A stretch of 64,000 nt of DNA from Paenibacillus sp. FSL H7-0331 (GTDB lineage Bacteria > Bacillota > Bacilli > Paenibacillales > NBRC-103111). A program made the position numbers and the translations under genes. Positions 8,489 through 17,471 of the stretch are shown here, piece after piece (positions within the stretch are counted from its first letter, which is position 1; each line of letters starts with the position of its first letter). The DNA lies in contig NZ_MRTH01000014.1 in assembly GCF_001956045.1 (NCBI RefSeq), positions 62,001-126,000 of the forward strand, in the 5' to 3' direction. The notes under the pieces were generated by a model, which saw only the letters and a program-made list of their open reading frames with translations, searched no databases and was not told where the DNA came from.

Positions 8489-9154
8489 TTACACCTTCTC
8501 TGCTACAAAATTCCAAGAAGCGAAGCTGAAATTGTCATCGGGTACTTCTCGTTTAACTACTTTATGTTCCATTTGGGTAATATTAAAGCTCTTGAATAAC
8601 TCCAAAATATGGGGTTTATTAGAGAAATGCACCCTACCGGTATCAGCAAGATGTCCTTGCTTGATATCTGTCTTGGTGAACTCATCTTCAACAACAACAC
8701 CTAACTTATAATCTGAATGCTCTGTTGAAAACCAGTCTATTCCAATAAATTTTCCATTTTTCTTTAATTTCTTCTGTATTAACAGCAGACTCCTCCGTAT
8801 ATCGCTTGTCGCATTATGTGTTAGAGAGCCTCGATCGACAATGAGATCAAATTCTAAATCAAAATAAAGATCTTTAGTAAAATCGCCTACTTGTATCTGG
8901 TCAGCTATATCAGGGTGTGTTTGTTTCAACTGCTTCACGATAGATTGGCTTCCTTCTAACGCATAATAAGTAACATTCAAAGATTTAAAAAAAGGAATAT
9001 TCGCGCCAGCCCCACATCCTAATTCCAACACGGTAAAAGAATCCCCATTCGGCCGCGCATACCTAAACACATAAGAAACCAGGTCCGACCAAGGCCATTT
9101 ACTCATGTGTGTGTTATTAGCATATGACTCTTCCCACTCTTTAGAAAAACCCAT
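8489..9154 (-). CDS. Class I SAM-dependent methyltransferase (copy A of a tandem pair)
   Basis: 221 residues with a clear SAM motif I, VLELGCGAGANIPFF (about residues 41-55), and an acidic post-motif region (LIVDRGSLT) in the usual place. It is co-linear without gaps with the gene directly upstream (9188-9853); by hand count about 164 of 221 residues are identical (about 74%). Both begin MGFSKEWE and end ASWNFVA.K. The acceptor is unknown; its place in the glycan island suggests O- or N-methylation of a sugar or of its acyl substituent. Changes are spread along the length, and no catalytic-looking residue is lost in either copy. Confidence 0.9.
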   Translation of the reverse strand: MGFSKEWEESYANNTHMSKWPWSDLVSYVFRYARPNGDSFTVLELGCGAGANIPFFKSLNVTYYALEGSQSIVKQLKQTHPDIADQIQVGDFTKDLYFDLEFDLIVDRGSLTHNATSDIRRSLLLIQKKLKKNGKFIGIDWFSTEHSDYKLGVVVEDEFTKTDIKQGHLADTGRVHFSNKPHILELFKSFNITQMEHKVVKREVPDDNFSFASWNFVAEKV

Positions 9155-9187
9155 TTTTTTAATACCTCCATTTCAGTTCGTATTGAT

Positions 9188-9853
9188 CTAAATTTTTCCC
9201 GCCACAAAATTCCAAGAAGCAATAGTGAAACTATTGTCGGGCATTTCCCCTTTAATTCTCTTATGCTCCATGTGAGAAATTTTAAAATCTTTAAATAAAT
9301 CTAAAAGATGAGTTTTATCTGCAAAATGGACTCTTCCAATATCGGCAAGATGCCCTCGTTGAATATCCCTCTTGGTGTACTTGTCTTCAACGTACACTCC
9401 TTGATTATAATCTGAGTGCTCCGTAGAAAACCAATCAATTCCTATGAAGTTTCCATTTTTCTTCAAACTTTTCGCCACTAAAAGTAGACTTTTCCGAATG
9501 TCGCCGGTCGCATTGCATGTTAAAGAACCACGATCAACAATAAGATCAAATTCCAAATCGAAATATAGACTTTCGGTAAAATCAGCCACTTGTATTTGTT
9601 CAGCTATCTCAGGATGAATCTCCTTCAATTGTTTAACAATAGACTCACTGCCTTCAATCGCAAAATACTTAACGTCTAAAGATTTAAAAAAGGGAATATT
9701 TGCCCCAGCCCCGCACCCTAATTCCAAAACTGTATAAGAGTCAACAGTAGGCCTCGCATATTTATAAACATAAGAAACAAGATCTGACCAGGGCCACTTA
9801 CTCAAATGCGCATTTTTAGCATAAGTATCTTCCCACTCTTTAGAAAACCCCAT
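9188..9853 (-). CDS. Class I SAM-dependent methyltransferase (copy B of a tandem pair)
   Basis: 221 residues, the upstream paralogue of the gene at 8489-9154. SAM motif I VLELGCGAGANIPFF is identical in both. The two genes are separated by 33 bases, and the WbqC gene ends (in transcription order) 6 bases before this one. Equal lengths, no gaps and roughly 74% identity point to a tandem duplication followed by divergence rather than a recent copy. A likely consequence is methylation of two positions or two related acceptors. Specificity cannot be inferred. Confidence 0.9.
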   Translation of the reverse strand: MGFSKEWEDTYAKNAHLSKWPWSDLVSYVYKYARPTVDSYTVLELGCGAGANIPFFKSLDVKYFAIEGSESIVKQLKEIHPEIAEQIQVADFTESLYFDLEFDLIVDRGSLTCNATGDIRKSLLLVAKSLKKNGNFIGIDWFSTEHSDYNQGVYVEDKYTKRDIQRGHLADIGRVHFADKTHLLDLFKDFKISHMEHKRIKGEMPDNSFTIASWNFVAGKI

Positions 9854-9859
9854 TTTTAA

Positions 9860-10534
9860 CTACCCCCAAATTAACCCATACTGGTCTGAATTCATCCAAA
9901 AATCAAGAATAGTTAAATGAGAAACAAATTCCCCCCACAATTGTGGATATACGGGATGTTTATAGTCCTGATATTCAATTATGATTCCTGCATTTTTAAA
10001 TTGAGCTTCATCTAAGTAATCTATACCTAGTGCACCTGAAATATATTGATCCGCCTTAAAGTATCTGCATATATCTAAAATTAAATCTGATTTTTTACTG
10101 TCAATAGGAAGGTCTGCAAGTCGATATATTGGAGTCGTTATACCTAATTGCTTAAACCAAAATTTGGTATGTTCCATACATAAATCTGTTAGAAATATGT
10201 ATTCTTGTGAATAAAGCCGTTCTAAAATTTCATATTTTTCTTCGAATCTCGGAGCCCTCTTATAATTAAGATAGATTGTCTTTAAATGGTCTTTTCTCCA
10301 ATCTACTTCGTCACTCACTTGAATTTGATTTAAAGGTAAATCCCGATGGCCTTTCGATTTAACAGGGATTGTCACCCATAGACTTCCATTAGAGGTCTTG
10401 ATTTTGTTACGATTAATAAAACTACGCACCTCGTATTGTACATTATCCATATAAACATAGACGTCACTTCGCTTTATTTTATCAAAGTATCCTAACCAAG
10501 GAAGATAAGCAGGCTGGTGCGCGGTAATAATCAA
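9860..10534 (-). CDS. WbqC-like family protein
   Basis: 224 residues starting ITAHQPAYLPWLGYFDKI, the hallmark of the WbqC-like family, and ending with the conserved LW.EF.SHLTILDFWMN region. WbqC proteins occur in O-antigen and flagellar glycan clusters next to amino-sugar genes; their reaction has not been established to my knowledge, though a role in N-acylation or amide formation on amino sugars is often supposed from context. Here it lies between the hexapeptide acyltransferase and the methyltransferase pair. The coding sequence is visibly AT-rich (about one third G+C in sampled lines), unlike the flanking housekeeping genes. Confidence 0.88.
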   Translation of the reverse strand: MIITAHQPAYLPWLGYFDKIKRSDVYVYMDNVQYEVRSFINRNKIKTSNGSLWVTIPVKSKGHRDLPLNQIQVSDEVDWRKDHLKTIYLNYKRAPRFEEKYEILERLYSQEYIFLTDLCMEHTKFWFKQLGITTPIYRLADLPIDSKKSDLILDICRYFKADQYISGALGIDYLDEAQFKNAGIIIEYQDYKHPVYPQLWGEFVSHLTILDFWMNSDQYGLIWG

Positions 10535-10540
10535 ATGGAA

Positions 10541-11002
10541 TCAATCCCTTTTCTCATTTTCAAGTCTCTGTTTATAATAACCTTCTTTTACTTCCATAGG
10601 ATTACCCTTTACAAGAGAATATGGTGGAATCTGAACACCCTCAACAATAGTGCCTGCAGCAACTACCGAATGATGCCCAATTACAGCTCCACCCTTAATG
10701 AAACTATGCGATCCAATAAAAACGTTATGTTCAATGTGTATATCCTTACGGTCAATCTCTGTAGAGAGCCCAATACATTTTTTATGTGAATCCGCACAAT
10801 TGATTGATACAAAGGATGCGATATCGCAGTTTTCTCCAATCGTCACATTGGCTCCCTTTGCATTGACTTCAGACATGGCGCCAATATAAACATTTTCACC
10901 AATCCTTGGATCTCCATTAATCCAAACTAATGGGTGAAACTCATTGAGTTTAAAATTGCTTAATTCGGCAAATTGTTGGCGGAACTGATTGGTTTTACCC
11001 AT
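10541..11002 (-). CDS. Left-handed beta-helix (hexapeptide repeat) acyltransferase
   Basis: 153 residues. Hexapeptide repeats begin near residue 28 (INGDPRIGENVYIG...VTIGENCDIAS) and continue through IEHNVFIGSHSFIKGGAVIGHHSVV; the end IPPYSLVKGNP is the usual cap of this acyltransferase fold. These enzymes work as trimers and transfer acetyl or other acyl groups from CoA. Translation is coupled to pseI (TAATG junction). As no GNAT-type PseH is present, this is the best candidate for the N4-acetylation step of pseudaminic acid synthesis, or for adding a different acyl group. That role is inferred. Confidence 0.87.
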   Translation of the reverse strand: MGKTNQFRQQFAELSNFKLNEFHPLVWINGDPRIGENVYIGAMSEVNAKGANVTIGENCDIASFVSINCADSHKKCIGLSTEIDRKDIHIEHNVFIGSHSFIKGGAVIGHHSVVAAGTIVEGVQIPPYSLVKGNPMEVKEGYYKQRLENEKRD

Positions 11003-12057
11003 TATTTAAAATCACCCCACTGAAGTAATGATCCCTTTTGAATAGAGCGAGTTGACGTTTTGTCCAATAAGTCATTAAAAAAGGCAGGTTCCATTCCATT
11101 TCCAGGTCTTCTTAAGCCAATAGATCTAACACTCAGCACTTCGCCTTCTTCAATATCTTTAAGGGCGATTATACTTCGACGTGCAAGCACCTTCATCTTC
11201 TCTTCAGCAGCTGTAGGTTTCACAATTGGATCCCCAAGCATTCTAAAGGCTGAGCGGATTGAATCTGACCATACTTTGAGGCTTTCTGGATTTTCTGAAA
11301 ACCAGTGATCGGGTCCCGGCAAGTCATGGTTCAAAGTAAAATGTTTTTCAAAAAAACAAGCACCAAAAGAAACAGCTAGCGAAGAGGCTAAACTCCCTTG
11401 AGTATGATCGGAGAAACCAAGTGATAAATGGGGAAATGCATTTGATAAGGTTCTAAGTTTTAATAAATTAACATCGTTTTCGGGCGTAGGATACTGTGAA
11501 GTACACAATAGCAAAATGACAGGATATCCGTTAAAGGCACCTACCGTGTTTAATGAAGTATATACTTCTGCTAAATCGGCCATACCACAGGAAATTATCA
11601 ATGGAAGCCCTGTGTCTGCATAACTTCTGAGCAAAGGAAGATTGGTGAAGTCATCTGACCCCACCTTAATGGCGGTAATACCCAGTTCAAGTAACAACTT
11701 TAGATCGGAGTAATTTTGTGGGGTTGATAAAAACAATATCTTCTCTGCATCACACTTCTCTTTGATTGCGAACCATTCTTCTCGTGAAAACTCATATCTT
11801 CGGAACATTTCCAACATGGATTCCGTTACTTCTTTTCCTTGAGAATTGTACGTGTAGGTTTGATTTGGGTCACCGACAAATTCATCCGCTTTAAAAGTTT
11901 GAAACTTTATCGCATCAACCCCCGCTTGTTTCGCTGCCTCTATCATACGAAATGCAGTGTTCACATCTCCATTATGATTAATTCCAGCTTCGGCAACAAT
12001 GAACGGAGCACCATTCCTTTCAACAATCCGCGTACCGATTTTAATTTGTTCGCTCAT
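11002..12057 (-). CDS. pseI: Pseudaminic acid synthase (NeuB family)
   Basis: PseI condenses 6-deoxy-AltdiNAc with phosphoenolpyruvate to give pseudaminic acid. The 351-residue protein has the NeuB TIM barrel (PFIVAEAGINHNGDVNTAF near the start, VDAIKFQTFKADEFV, then IKVGSDDFTNLPLLR and GFSDHTQGSLASSLAVS) and a C-terminal SAF/antifreeze-like domain from about residue 285 (RRSIIALKDIEEGEVLS, LRRPGNGMEP). Neighbouring pseG supports PseI over sialic or legionaminic acid synthase. The gene is 4 bases from pseG and overlaps the acyltransferase start. Confidence 0.92.
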   Translation of the reverse strand: MSEQIKIGTRIVERNGAPFIVAEAGINHNGDVNTAFRMIEAAKQAGVDAIKFQTFKADEFVGDPNQTYTYNSQGKEVTESMLEMFRRYEFSREEWFAIKEKCDAEKILFLSTPQNYSDLKLLLELGITAIKVGSDDFTNLPLLRSYADTGLPLIISCGMADLAEVYTSLNTVGAFNGYPVILLLCTSQYPTPENDVNLLKLRTLSNAFPHLSLGFSDHTQGSLASSLAVSFGACFFEKHFTLNHDLPGPDHWFSENPESLKVWSDSIRSAFRMLGDPIVKPTAAEEKMKVLARRSIIALKDIEEGEVLSVRSIGLRRPGNGMEPAFFNDLLDKTSTRSIQKGSLLQWGDFK

Positions 12058-12061
12058 TCGA

Positions 12062-13111
12062 TTACAGCGCCCTTCTTACAGTATGAAGTATGTACTCAGC
12101 TACTCTATGCTTACCTTTTCCATCAATGGTGTGTCTGCCGATACGACTCATTTCCTTACGGGATGCGGATGACTCAACCAAAGTTGAAAATTTATTAAGA
12201 AAATCATCTCCATCTTGATTTATCTCTATACTTATACCTTTCGAATGAAACGTTCCAACTAGGTCCCTTTGGTTGTCTGCAGTTATAACACAAAGTGATG
12301 GGACTCCTAAACAGGCTAGTTCATACATAGTGGAACCTCCTGCTGTTACAGCCAAATCCTGTTCCCATATTAAATCCGCCATATTCGTTACATTTCTATA
12401 CATTTGCACAGAATGAATATCCGTTACTTTTTCATGATTTATAAAATGAGATAATTGATGCTCATAAGGATAATGAACACCCAATACTATTGATATCTGC
12501 AAGCTGAACTTTTGAAACTTTAAAAGTTCCTTAATAAAATGTATTGTATTGTTTTCAAGGTCTGCCCCGCCAAATGTAAGCAAAACTTTCTCAGCTTGAT
12601 CAGATATCGACTTTATATAAGGAGCATACAGTTGAAAAGCATCACGTAGCATACTAAAATCTGTACCCATCAACAAGGTAGGCTTAGTATTTACTTGAGA
12701 ATACCTATCGGCAGTCGCATATATATTCTGATTAAGAACCGCATCGCATTTGAATTGGGAAAATAAATATATATCATCGACTAACATAGTTGGCACCAGA
12801 TCTGCTATATAATTAAAATGATCAAGCTCAATTCGATACGAATCCCAAATTAGATAATCGATTCCTAATCCTACGATAATCTCCCTTAATTGATTCACTT
12901 CGCTATAGTTATTATGAATCGGGACTGTCTTCATGGGTGAGATAGCAAAACGCTGAATCACTTCATGACCACCCGAATTAGTAGCAAAAACAACAGAAGC
13001 CCCTTTTCGGGACAACTCTTGAGCCAGGGTGATACAACGCATGACATGTCCCGAGCCTATTTGTTCAGAAGCATCGCACCGAAATAAAATAGTTGGTCGT
13101 TCCACTTTCAT
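12062..13111 (-). CDS. pseG: UDP-2,4-diacetamido-2,4,6-trideoxy-L-altrose hydrolase PseG
   Basis: PseG removes UDP from UDP-6-deoxy-AltdiNAc. It is a GT-B-fold hydrolase with the family motif RCDASEQIGSGHVMRCITLA at the N-terminus, LLTFGGADLENNT in the middle and the nucleotide-binding AGGSTMYELACLGVPSL in the C-terminal half. The start at 13111 (MKVERPTILF) has GGGGA upstream and gives 349 residues. A longer reading from 13147 would overlap the preceding cytidylyltransferase and has no ribosome site. SpsG of Bacillus is homologous, so only the surrounding pse genes make the Pse assignment firm. Confidence 0.9.
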   Translation of the reverse strand: MKVERPTILFRCDASEQIGSGHVMRCITLAQELSRKGASVVFATNSGGHEVIQRFAISPMKTVPIHNNYSEVNQLREIIVGLGIDYLIWDSYRIELDHFNYIADLVPTMLVDDIYLFSQFKCDAVLNQNIYATADRYSQVNTKPTLLMGTDFSMLRDAFQLYAPYIKSISDQAEKVLLTFGGADLENNTIHFIKELLKFQKFSLQISIVLGVHYPYEHQLSHFINHEKVTDIHSVQMYRNVTNMADLIWEQDLAVTAGGSTMYELACLGVPSLCVITADNQRDLVGTFHSKGISIEINQDGDDFLNKFSTLVESSASRKEMSRIGRHTIDGKGKHRVAEYILHTVRRAL

Positions 13112-13121
13112 ACAGTTCCCC

Positions 13122-13847
13122 TTATACTTTTTGCTCCACATTAGCATTAATTTTTATAAGATGTGGGTTCCGCTCCATCAGTTTAATACATTCCTTCCAA
13201 GAGAATATTTCCCCTGGAATATACAATTGACGATATATCTCTTGAATCAATCTCCAATCTTCTTCGGTATCCAGGGTCCAACGGTAACTAGAGAGATTAT
13301 CCTCTCCAGAAAAAGTTGTCAACTTAAACCATTCGGGATGCTCATAAATATAATGACATACATGCTCCCGCTCGTCTTCTCGTTGAGCTTCATTATAAGC
13401 TCTTTCTAGAGCGGAAAATGATATTACTTCCGTATCTAATCCCCTTGGAAATGTTCTCTCTGTCACATTATCGCAGTAGTCCATACCTGCAATCGACAAA
13501 AATTTTTCAATTGTAAGATTGGAAATGTCGGGATCCAATAAAGGGCAATCTGAAGTAACTCGCACTATAACATCCGCATTTCTGCTTACAGCGGCTTCAT
13601 AATATCTGCTTAGTACATCGTCCTCACTACCCCTGTGACATAAAACACCGAGCTTATCGGCCTCAATTTCAATTATGTTATCTTGAGCCTTCGTAGTTGT
13701 AGCGACAACTACTTCGGAGGAAAGACTAATTGCTTTACATCTTTCAACGACATGAGCCAGCACCGTCTTTCCTTCTAATTGAAGCATAACTTTGCCCGGT
13801 AAACGAGTAGATCCCATTCTAGCCTGTATAACTGTAACTACTTTCAT
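13122..13847 (-). CDS. SpsF-type cytidylyltransferase (probable CMP-pseudaminic acid synthetase)
   Basis: 241 residues. The N-terminus VVTVIQARMGSTRLPGKVML is the nucleotide-binding signature of the SpsF/acylneuraminate cytidylyltransferase family, followed by VRVTSDCPLLDPD (metal binding) and RWTLDTEEDW near the C-terminus. It differs from classical PseF, whose start is of the PARKGSKR type. Activation with CTP is required before glycosyl transfer, and no other cytidylyltransferase lies in the island, so CMP-Pse synthesis is the obvious role by position between pseG and the Pse-associated methylase. It could alternatively activate another acidic sugar. Confidence 0.83.
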   Translation of the reverse strand: MKVVTVIQARMGSTRLPGKVMLQLEGKTVLAHVVERCKAISLSSEVVVATTTKAQDNIIEIEADKLGVLCHRGSEDDVLSRYYEAAVSRNADVIVRVTSDCPLLDPDISNLTIEKFLSIAGMDYCDNVTERTFPRGLDTEVISFSALERAYNEAQREDEREHVCHYIYEHPEWFKLTTFSGEDNLSSYRWTLDTEEDWRLIQEIYRQLYIPGEIFSWKECIKLMERNPHLIKINANVEQKV

Positions 13848-13863
13848 AGTAACAACTCCAGAA

Positions 13864-14523
13864 TCATTTTACTTTTTCAAGCAGGAACATTTGATCCACG
13901 TTATCTTCTTTTAAATACTTGTATCTATTTTCTCGAACTAATTTTAAATCAGGAAACAGTTTTAAATATAATTCCGCAAAATTGGTTTTCCATAGCTTAC
14001 CCTTGTGTCCTCTGTAATTAATCTCTTCATATTGTTCCGAAAAGTACTCAAATCCCCATATATAACGGTTGCTCGTCCTATATATCTCTGTAAGTGCCTG
14101 ATTAATATCTTTAGGTGAAATATGGATCAACACTCCGGATGTATATACGACATCGAAATAGCTGTTTCTAAAGGGGATATCAAAAGCCGACCCTTGTATG
14201 ATATTAATTCCTCGGGTTAATTCTTTTGATTTCTCAACAGCATAGGATTGTAATTCTATTCCATATAAATTGTTATATCCATTCGATTGCAAGTGGTTTA
14301 GTTGATTGCCAATATTACACCCTACCTCTAAAACACTATTAATCGAAGTATTATTAAAAATGAACGTAATCATATCTGTTCGAGAAACACCATATTGATC
14401 TTGATAAAACGCATCCAACTCTTCTGGGGAGAAAATGCTTCGTTCAGTATACTCCTCCCCAAACTTCCCTTTCCAAAATTCCATTTCTTCAGTTATCACT
14501 TTATCATTCCCCTTCCCCTTCAT
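13864..14523 (-). CDS. Pseudaminic acid biosynthesis-associated methylase
   Basis: 219 residues with a SAM motif I (VLEVGCNIGNQLNHLQ, about 73-88) and the following segments GIELQSYAVEKSK and FDVVYTSGVLIHI typical of a methyltransferase family that occurs beside pse genes. The family is named from this association; the methylated group has not been established as far as I know. It is not closely similar to the other two methyltransferases in the island. The gene is 9 bases downstream of pseB. Confidence 0.85.
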   Translation of the reverse strand: MKGKGNDKVITEEMEFWKGKFGEEYTERSIFSPEELDAFYQDQYGVSRTDMITFIFNNTSINSVLEVGCNIGNQLNHLQSNGYNNLYGIELQSYAVEKSKELTRGINIIQGSAFDIPFRNSYFDVVYTSGVLIHISPKDINQALTEIYRTSNRYIWGFEYFSEQYEEINYRGHKGKLWKTNFAELYLKLFPDLKLVRENRYKYLKEDNVDQMFLLEKVK

Positions 14524-14532
14524 TTCCTGTTG

Positions 14533-15543
14533 TTAAATCAATTGTTCGTTTCTTAACCACTGCCTCAATGTTTCTTTATCGATTGTTGTATTACCGTCTC
14601 TAATATGACTAAAATCCTTCAATTTTTCAGAATCGGCATAAAGATGAATCTTGTCGGTAAAGGAGGAGGGAATGATATACATATCCGATGTTTCCAAAGC
14701 GAATCTTGCCTCATCCTCGGTCATTAATTCTTCGTACATTTTTTCACCCGGACGCAACCCGATATTATCAATAGCGATGGTATCCGAAATGTTATATTTT
14801 GAAGTAACTTCTTCAATAAGAACCTCTGTTAATACAGACATTTTGATCACTGGCATTTTAAGTACAAATACTTCACCACCGCGAGCCAGAGATGTTGCCT
14901 TAAACATTAATGAAATAGCCTGTTTTGGTGTCATCATAAACCTCAGCATATTGAGATCGGTTACTGTTACGCGTCTATTGTTCATAATCTGCTGTTGAAA
15001 TAATGGGATAACCGAACCCCTGGACCCCATGACATTACCGAATCTCACAGAGAAAAAAACTGTGGTTTTATTACCCTTTTGAATTTCGGCAGCTGAGATT
15101 AACCGCTCAGCCGTAAGTTTTGATGCGCCATATACATTGGTTGGAGCTATAGCTTTATCTGTACTCGTGAAGAGCACTTTTTTAACTTTGCTCTGTAAAG
15201 CCGCTTGGATAACGTTCTGTGTCCCAATAATATTAGTCTGTACTGCTTCAAAGGGATTATATTCGCATGCTGGGACATGCTTCATCGCAGCGGCATGGAA
15301 CACATAATCCACATCTTCCATAGCTCTTAGCAATCTATTGTAATCTCGAATATCGCCAATAAGGTATCTTACGTTTTCAAGATTCCCCAGCGTTTGCTGA
15401 AGCTCAAATTGCTTATATTCATCGCGGCTAAATATCCTGATTATGGATGGTTCTGCTTTTAGCAGCATGTTTAACACATGCTTTCCTATAGTTCCGGTTC
15501 CACCAATAATTAAAATTTTAGCACCTTTAAACATTTCATTCAC
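14533..15543 (-). CDS. pseB: UDP-N-acetylglucosamine 4,6-dehydratase (inverting), PseB
   Basis: PseB starts the pathway: it dehydrates UDP-GlcNAc at C4/C6 and inverts C5 to give the L-altro 4-keto sugar. Extended SDR with Rossmann motif GGTGTIGKHVL, TAAMKHV-like HAAAMKHVPACEYNP, and the catalytic STDKAIAPTNVYGASKL region where Y and K sit in YGASK. A GTG at 15543 preceded by GGAGG at 9 bases is the best start (336 residues); an upstream ATG at 15567 has no ribosome site. Similar 4,6-dehydratases are retaining (PglF/CapD-type), but those are much longer and membrane-bound. Confidence 0.92.
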   Translation of the reverse strand: MNEMFKGAKILIIGGTGTIGKHVLNMLLKAEPSIIRIFSRDEYKQFELQQTLGNLENVRYLIGDIRDYNRLLRAMEDVDYVFHAAAMKHVPACEYNPFEAVQTNIIGTQNVIQAALQSKVKKVLFTSTDKAIAPTNVYGASKLTAERLISAAEIQKGNKTTVFFSVRFGNVMGSRGSVIPLFQQQIMNNRRVTVTDLNMLRFMMTPKQAISLMFKATSLARGGEVFVLKMPVIKMSVLTEVLIEEVTSKYNISDTIAIDNIGLRPGEKMYEELMTEDEARFALETSDMYIIPSSFTDKIHLYADSEKLKDFSHIRDGNTTIDKETLRQWLRNEQLI

Positions 15544-15578
15544 CGATAGTTTCCTCCGCAAATTCATCAGTATGCAGC

Positions 15579-17471
15579 TTATAAATGTGCCTGTTGCTCT
15601 TCTCTTAATTCAACTACAGTAAATCGGATGTATTGCTGTATTTTCAGAAAAAGATCCTCAATAGTTACGAAAGCTTCTTCTACAGCATAAAGATACCCTG
15701 CAAAAGCTTGAACAGTAAGTTTTACTTTTTCCTGTATGTCTCCTGTCTCCCTTATAACCTGAGTTTGTCTTTGCAATATATCCAGATCTGCCTTGATCAT
15801 CGGTTTTATATAAACCTGAAAAAAGTCATTATCAGACAATCTTTTGAACGCATTATCGAATTTCGGAAACTCTTTGCGCAGTTGGTTCAACTCATTAAAT
15901 TTCGATAAGGCATCCATTTTACGCAGTGCACTTGTTACTTTGTTAAATAAATTCGTAAAGTTATCGTATTCAGACTTCATTTTGTTAACCTGTTGGATTA
16001 ACACCTCTAAATCATTTATTGTTTTTGTTCCTTCGTGCCAATTCGGATCAACCACTTTCTTATCTAAATATTGCTCTATCACTTCTTCGAGCGCTACATA
16101 ATCGGTTCCCCTAATTTTCGCTCCACCTTTGGTGGTATTAATGGTTCGCATGGTTGTCATATTTTCCAAATAAGATTCCATTTGGCGTCTTCCTAAATTA
16201 TGGCCAAAATCTGATTGGATTTGCTGTCCATCTACACCATCAACTAATATAGTATTTTGTTTTTCACTATCAGACAAGTCCTCGCTTTGTCGGTATGAAT
16301 ATTCTATACCCTTTGCATAATACTGGTCGTTGCGGTAACCAAAGTTCTGTCCTACCATTATGACAAGCTCACAACCCAGCTTGTATATTAATTCTAAGGT
16401 TACAGTAGCAATAGTGGGTGCATCTAATACCACTTCGTGAGGTTCTGTTTTTAAATAATAGGAAGATATTGTATCTTGGCTTGTCAACATGTATAACATT
16501 GGACCAGGATATAATTTTACTGTATTAAACCCCACAGTCGTACCATAAATAATCGGAATATCCATTTTCTCAGTAATAATTTCTTCGAAAACAAGATGAT
16601 TATAAGTATTCGGGTCATATGAGGTAACTGCATCCGGATAAATACCATGCTTTATCAACGCTTTATTAGCCGATCCAATTGAAAATATATAAGCCAATCC
16701 TTCATTCTTAATTCGTCTAAGATTCTCAATTTCATCCTCAAGAGATGGTCCTGCCCCAACCATTATAATCGGTTTACCAGCAAAAACACTCCTTTTCTCA
16801 CGAATTACATTTTGAGTTTCCAATACCTTTGTGAAATTATGCAAGCTATTTACAGTCCATAGTCGTTCATAAGCTTTATTCGTTGCCTGGCTACTTCGTT
16901 TCACGTTAAGCGCATTTTTAAATGCCTGCAAAAACGATTTAGTTTTCTCCGCATACAATCGATCATAAACCGGGTGCACAATGATCAAAACATTTTTCAG
17001 CATTAGTTCTACCATTTGTTGTATAGCTATTGCTTCAAAGACATCCATATATTCAACAAAGAGGTTCTTAAAATTTTTGGTTGGAAGATTTTCCAGTTTC
17101 TTATTACAGAGCAATTGATAAAACACATTAGGATCAGGCTCGTAAAGTGAGTACCCCTTATCTGAGTGCCGGTTCATCAATGCCTCCACCTGATAACCCA
17201 ATCCAACGCCATAGAAGAATACATGATCATAATTGGCTATGTCCTCTTCATATTGCTGCACCCAACGCTCAGCTTCTTCGACAGGGTTATATTTACTATG
17301 AATATAATTCTCCTTGTTATCCTTAGTTATTTTCAAATAAGGAAGTCCTGATTTACCTGCCGCTACTTCATAATTTTCAGCATTTATTTGGTCTTGCACT
17401 GCGTTGAAAAATGTTAAAATGCTAGGGTATCTTTTTTTTAGAAAAGCTACATTATCTATGAGTATCATCAA
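15579..17471 (-). CDS. Maf/DUF115 motility accessory factor (flagellin nonulosonate glycosyltransferase)
   Basis: 630 residues. The central DUF115/MptE-like domain is plain: FAGKPIIMVGAGPSLEDEIE followed by AYIFSIGSANKALIKHGIYP, then ELVIMVGQNFGY. Maf proteins transfer pseudaminic or legionaminic acid from the CMP-sugar to Ser/Thr of flagellin before export. An N-terminal domain (about 1-215, with FFYGVGLGYQVEALM) and a C-terminal helical domain (about 500-630) flank it, as in characterised Maf proteins. It overlaps the upstream 194-aa gene by 4 bases. Its location between the flagellin genes and the pse genes strongly supports flagellin as acceptor. Confidence 0.88.
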   Translation of the reverse strand: MMILIDNVAFLKKRYPSILTFFNAVQDQINAENYEVAAGKSGLPYLKITKDNKENYIHSKYNPVEEAERWVQQYEEDIANYDHVFFYGVGLGYQVEALMNRHSDKGYSLYEPDPNVFYQLLCNKKLENLPTKNFKNLFVEYMDVFEAIAIQQMVELMLKNVLIIVHPVYDRLYAEKTKSFLQAFKNALNVKRSSQATNKAYERLWTVNSLHNFTKVLETQNVIREKRSVFAGKPIIMVGAGPSLEDEIENLRRIKNEGLAYIFSIGSANKALIKHGIYPDAVTSYDPNTYNHLVFEEIITEKMDIPIIYGTTVGFNTVKLYPGPMLYMLTSQDTISSYYLKTEPHEVVLDAPTIATVTLELIYKLGCELVIMVGQNFGYRNDQYYAKGIEYSYRQSEDLSDSEKQNTILVDGVDGQQIQSDFGHNLGRRQMESYLENMTTMRTINTTKGGAKIRGTDYVALEEVIEQYLDKKVVDPNWHEGTKTINDLEVLIQQVNKMKSEYDNFTNLFNKVTSALRKMDALSKFNELNQLRKEFPKFDNAFKRLSDNDFFQVYIKPMIKADLDILQRQTQVIRETGDIQEKVKLTVQAFAGYLYAVEEAFVTIEDLFLKIQQYIRFTVVELREEQQAHL

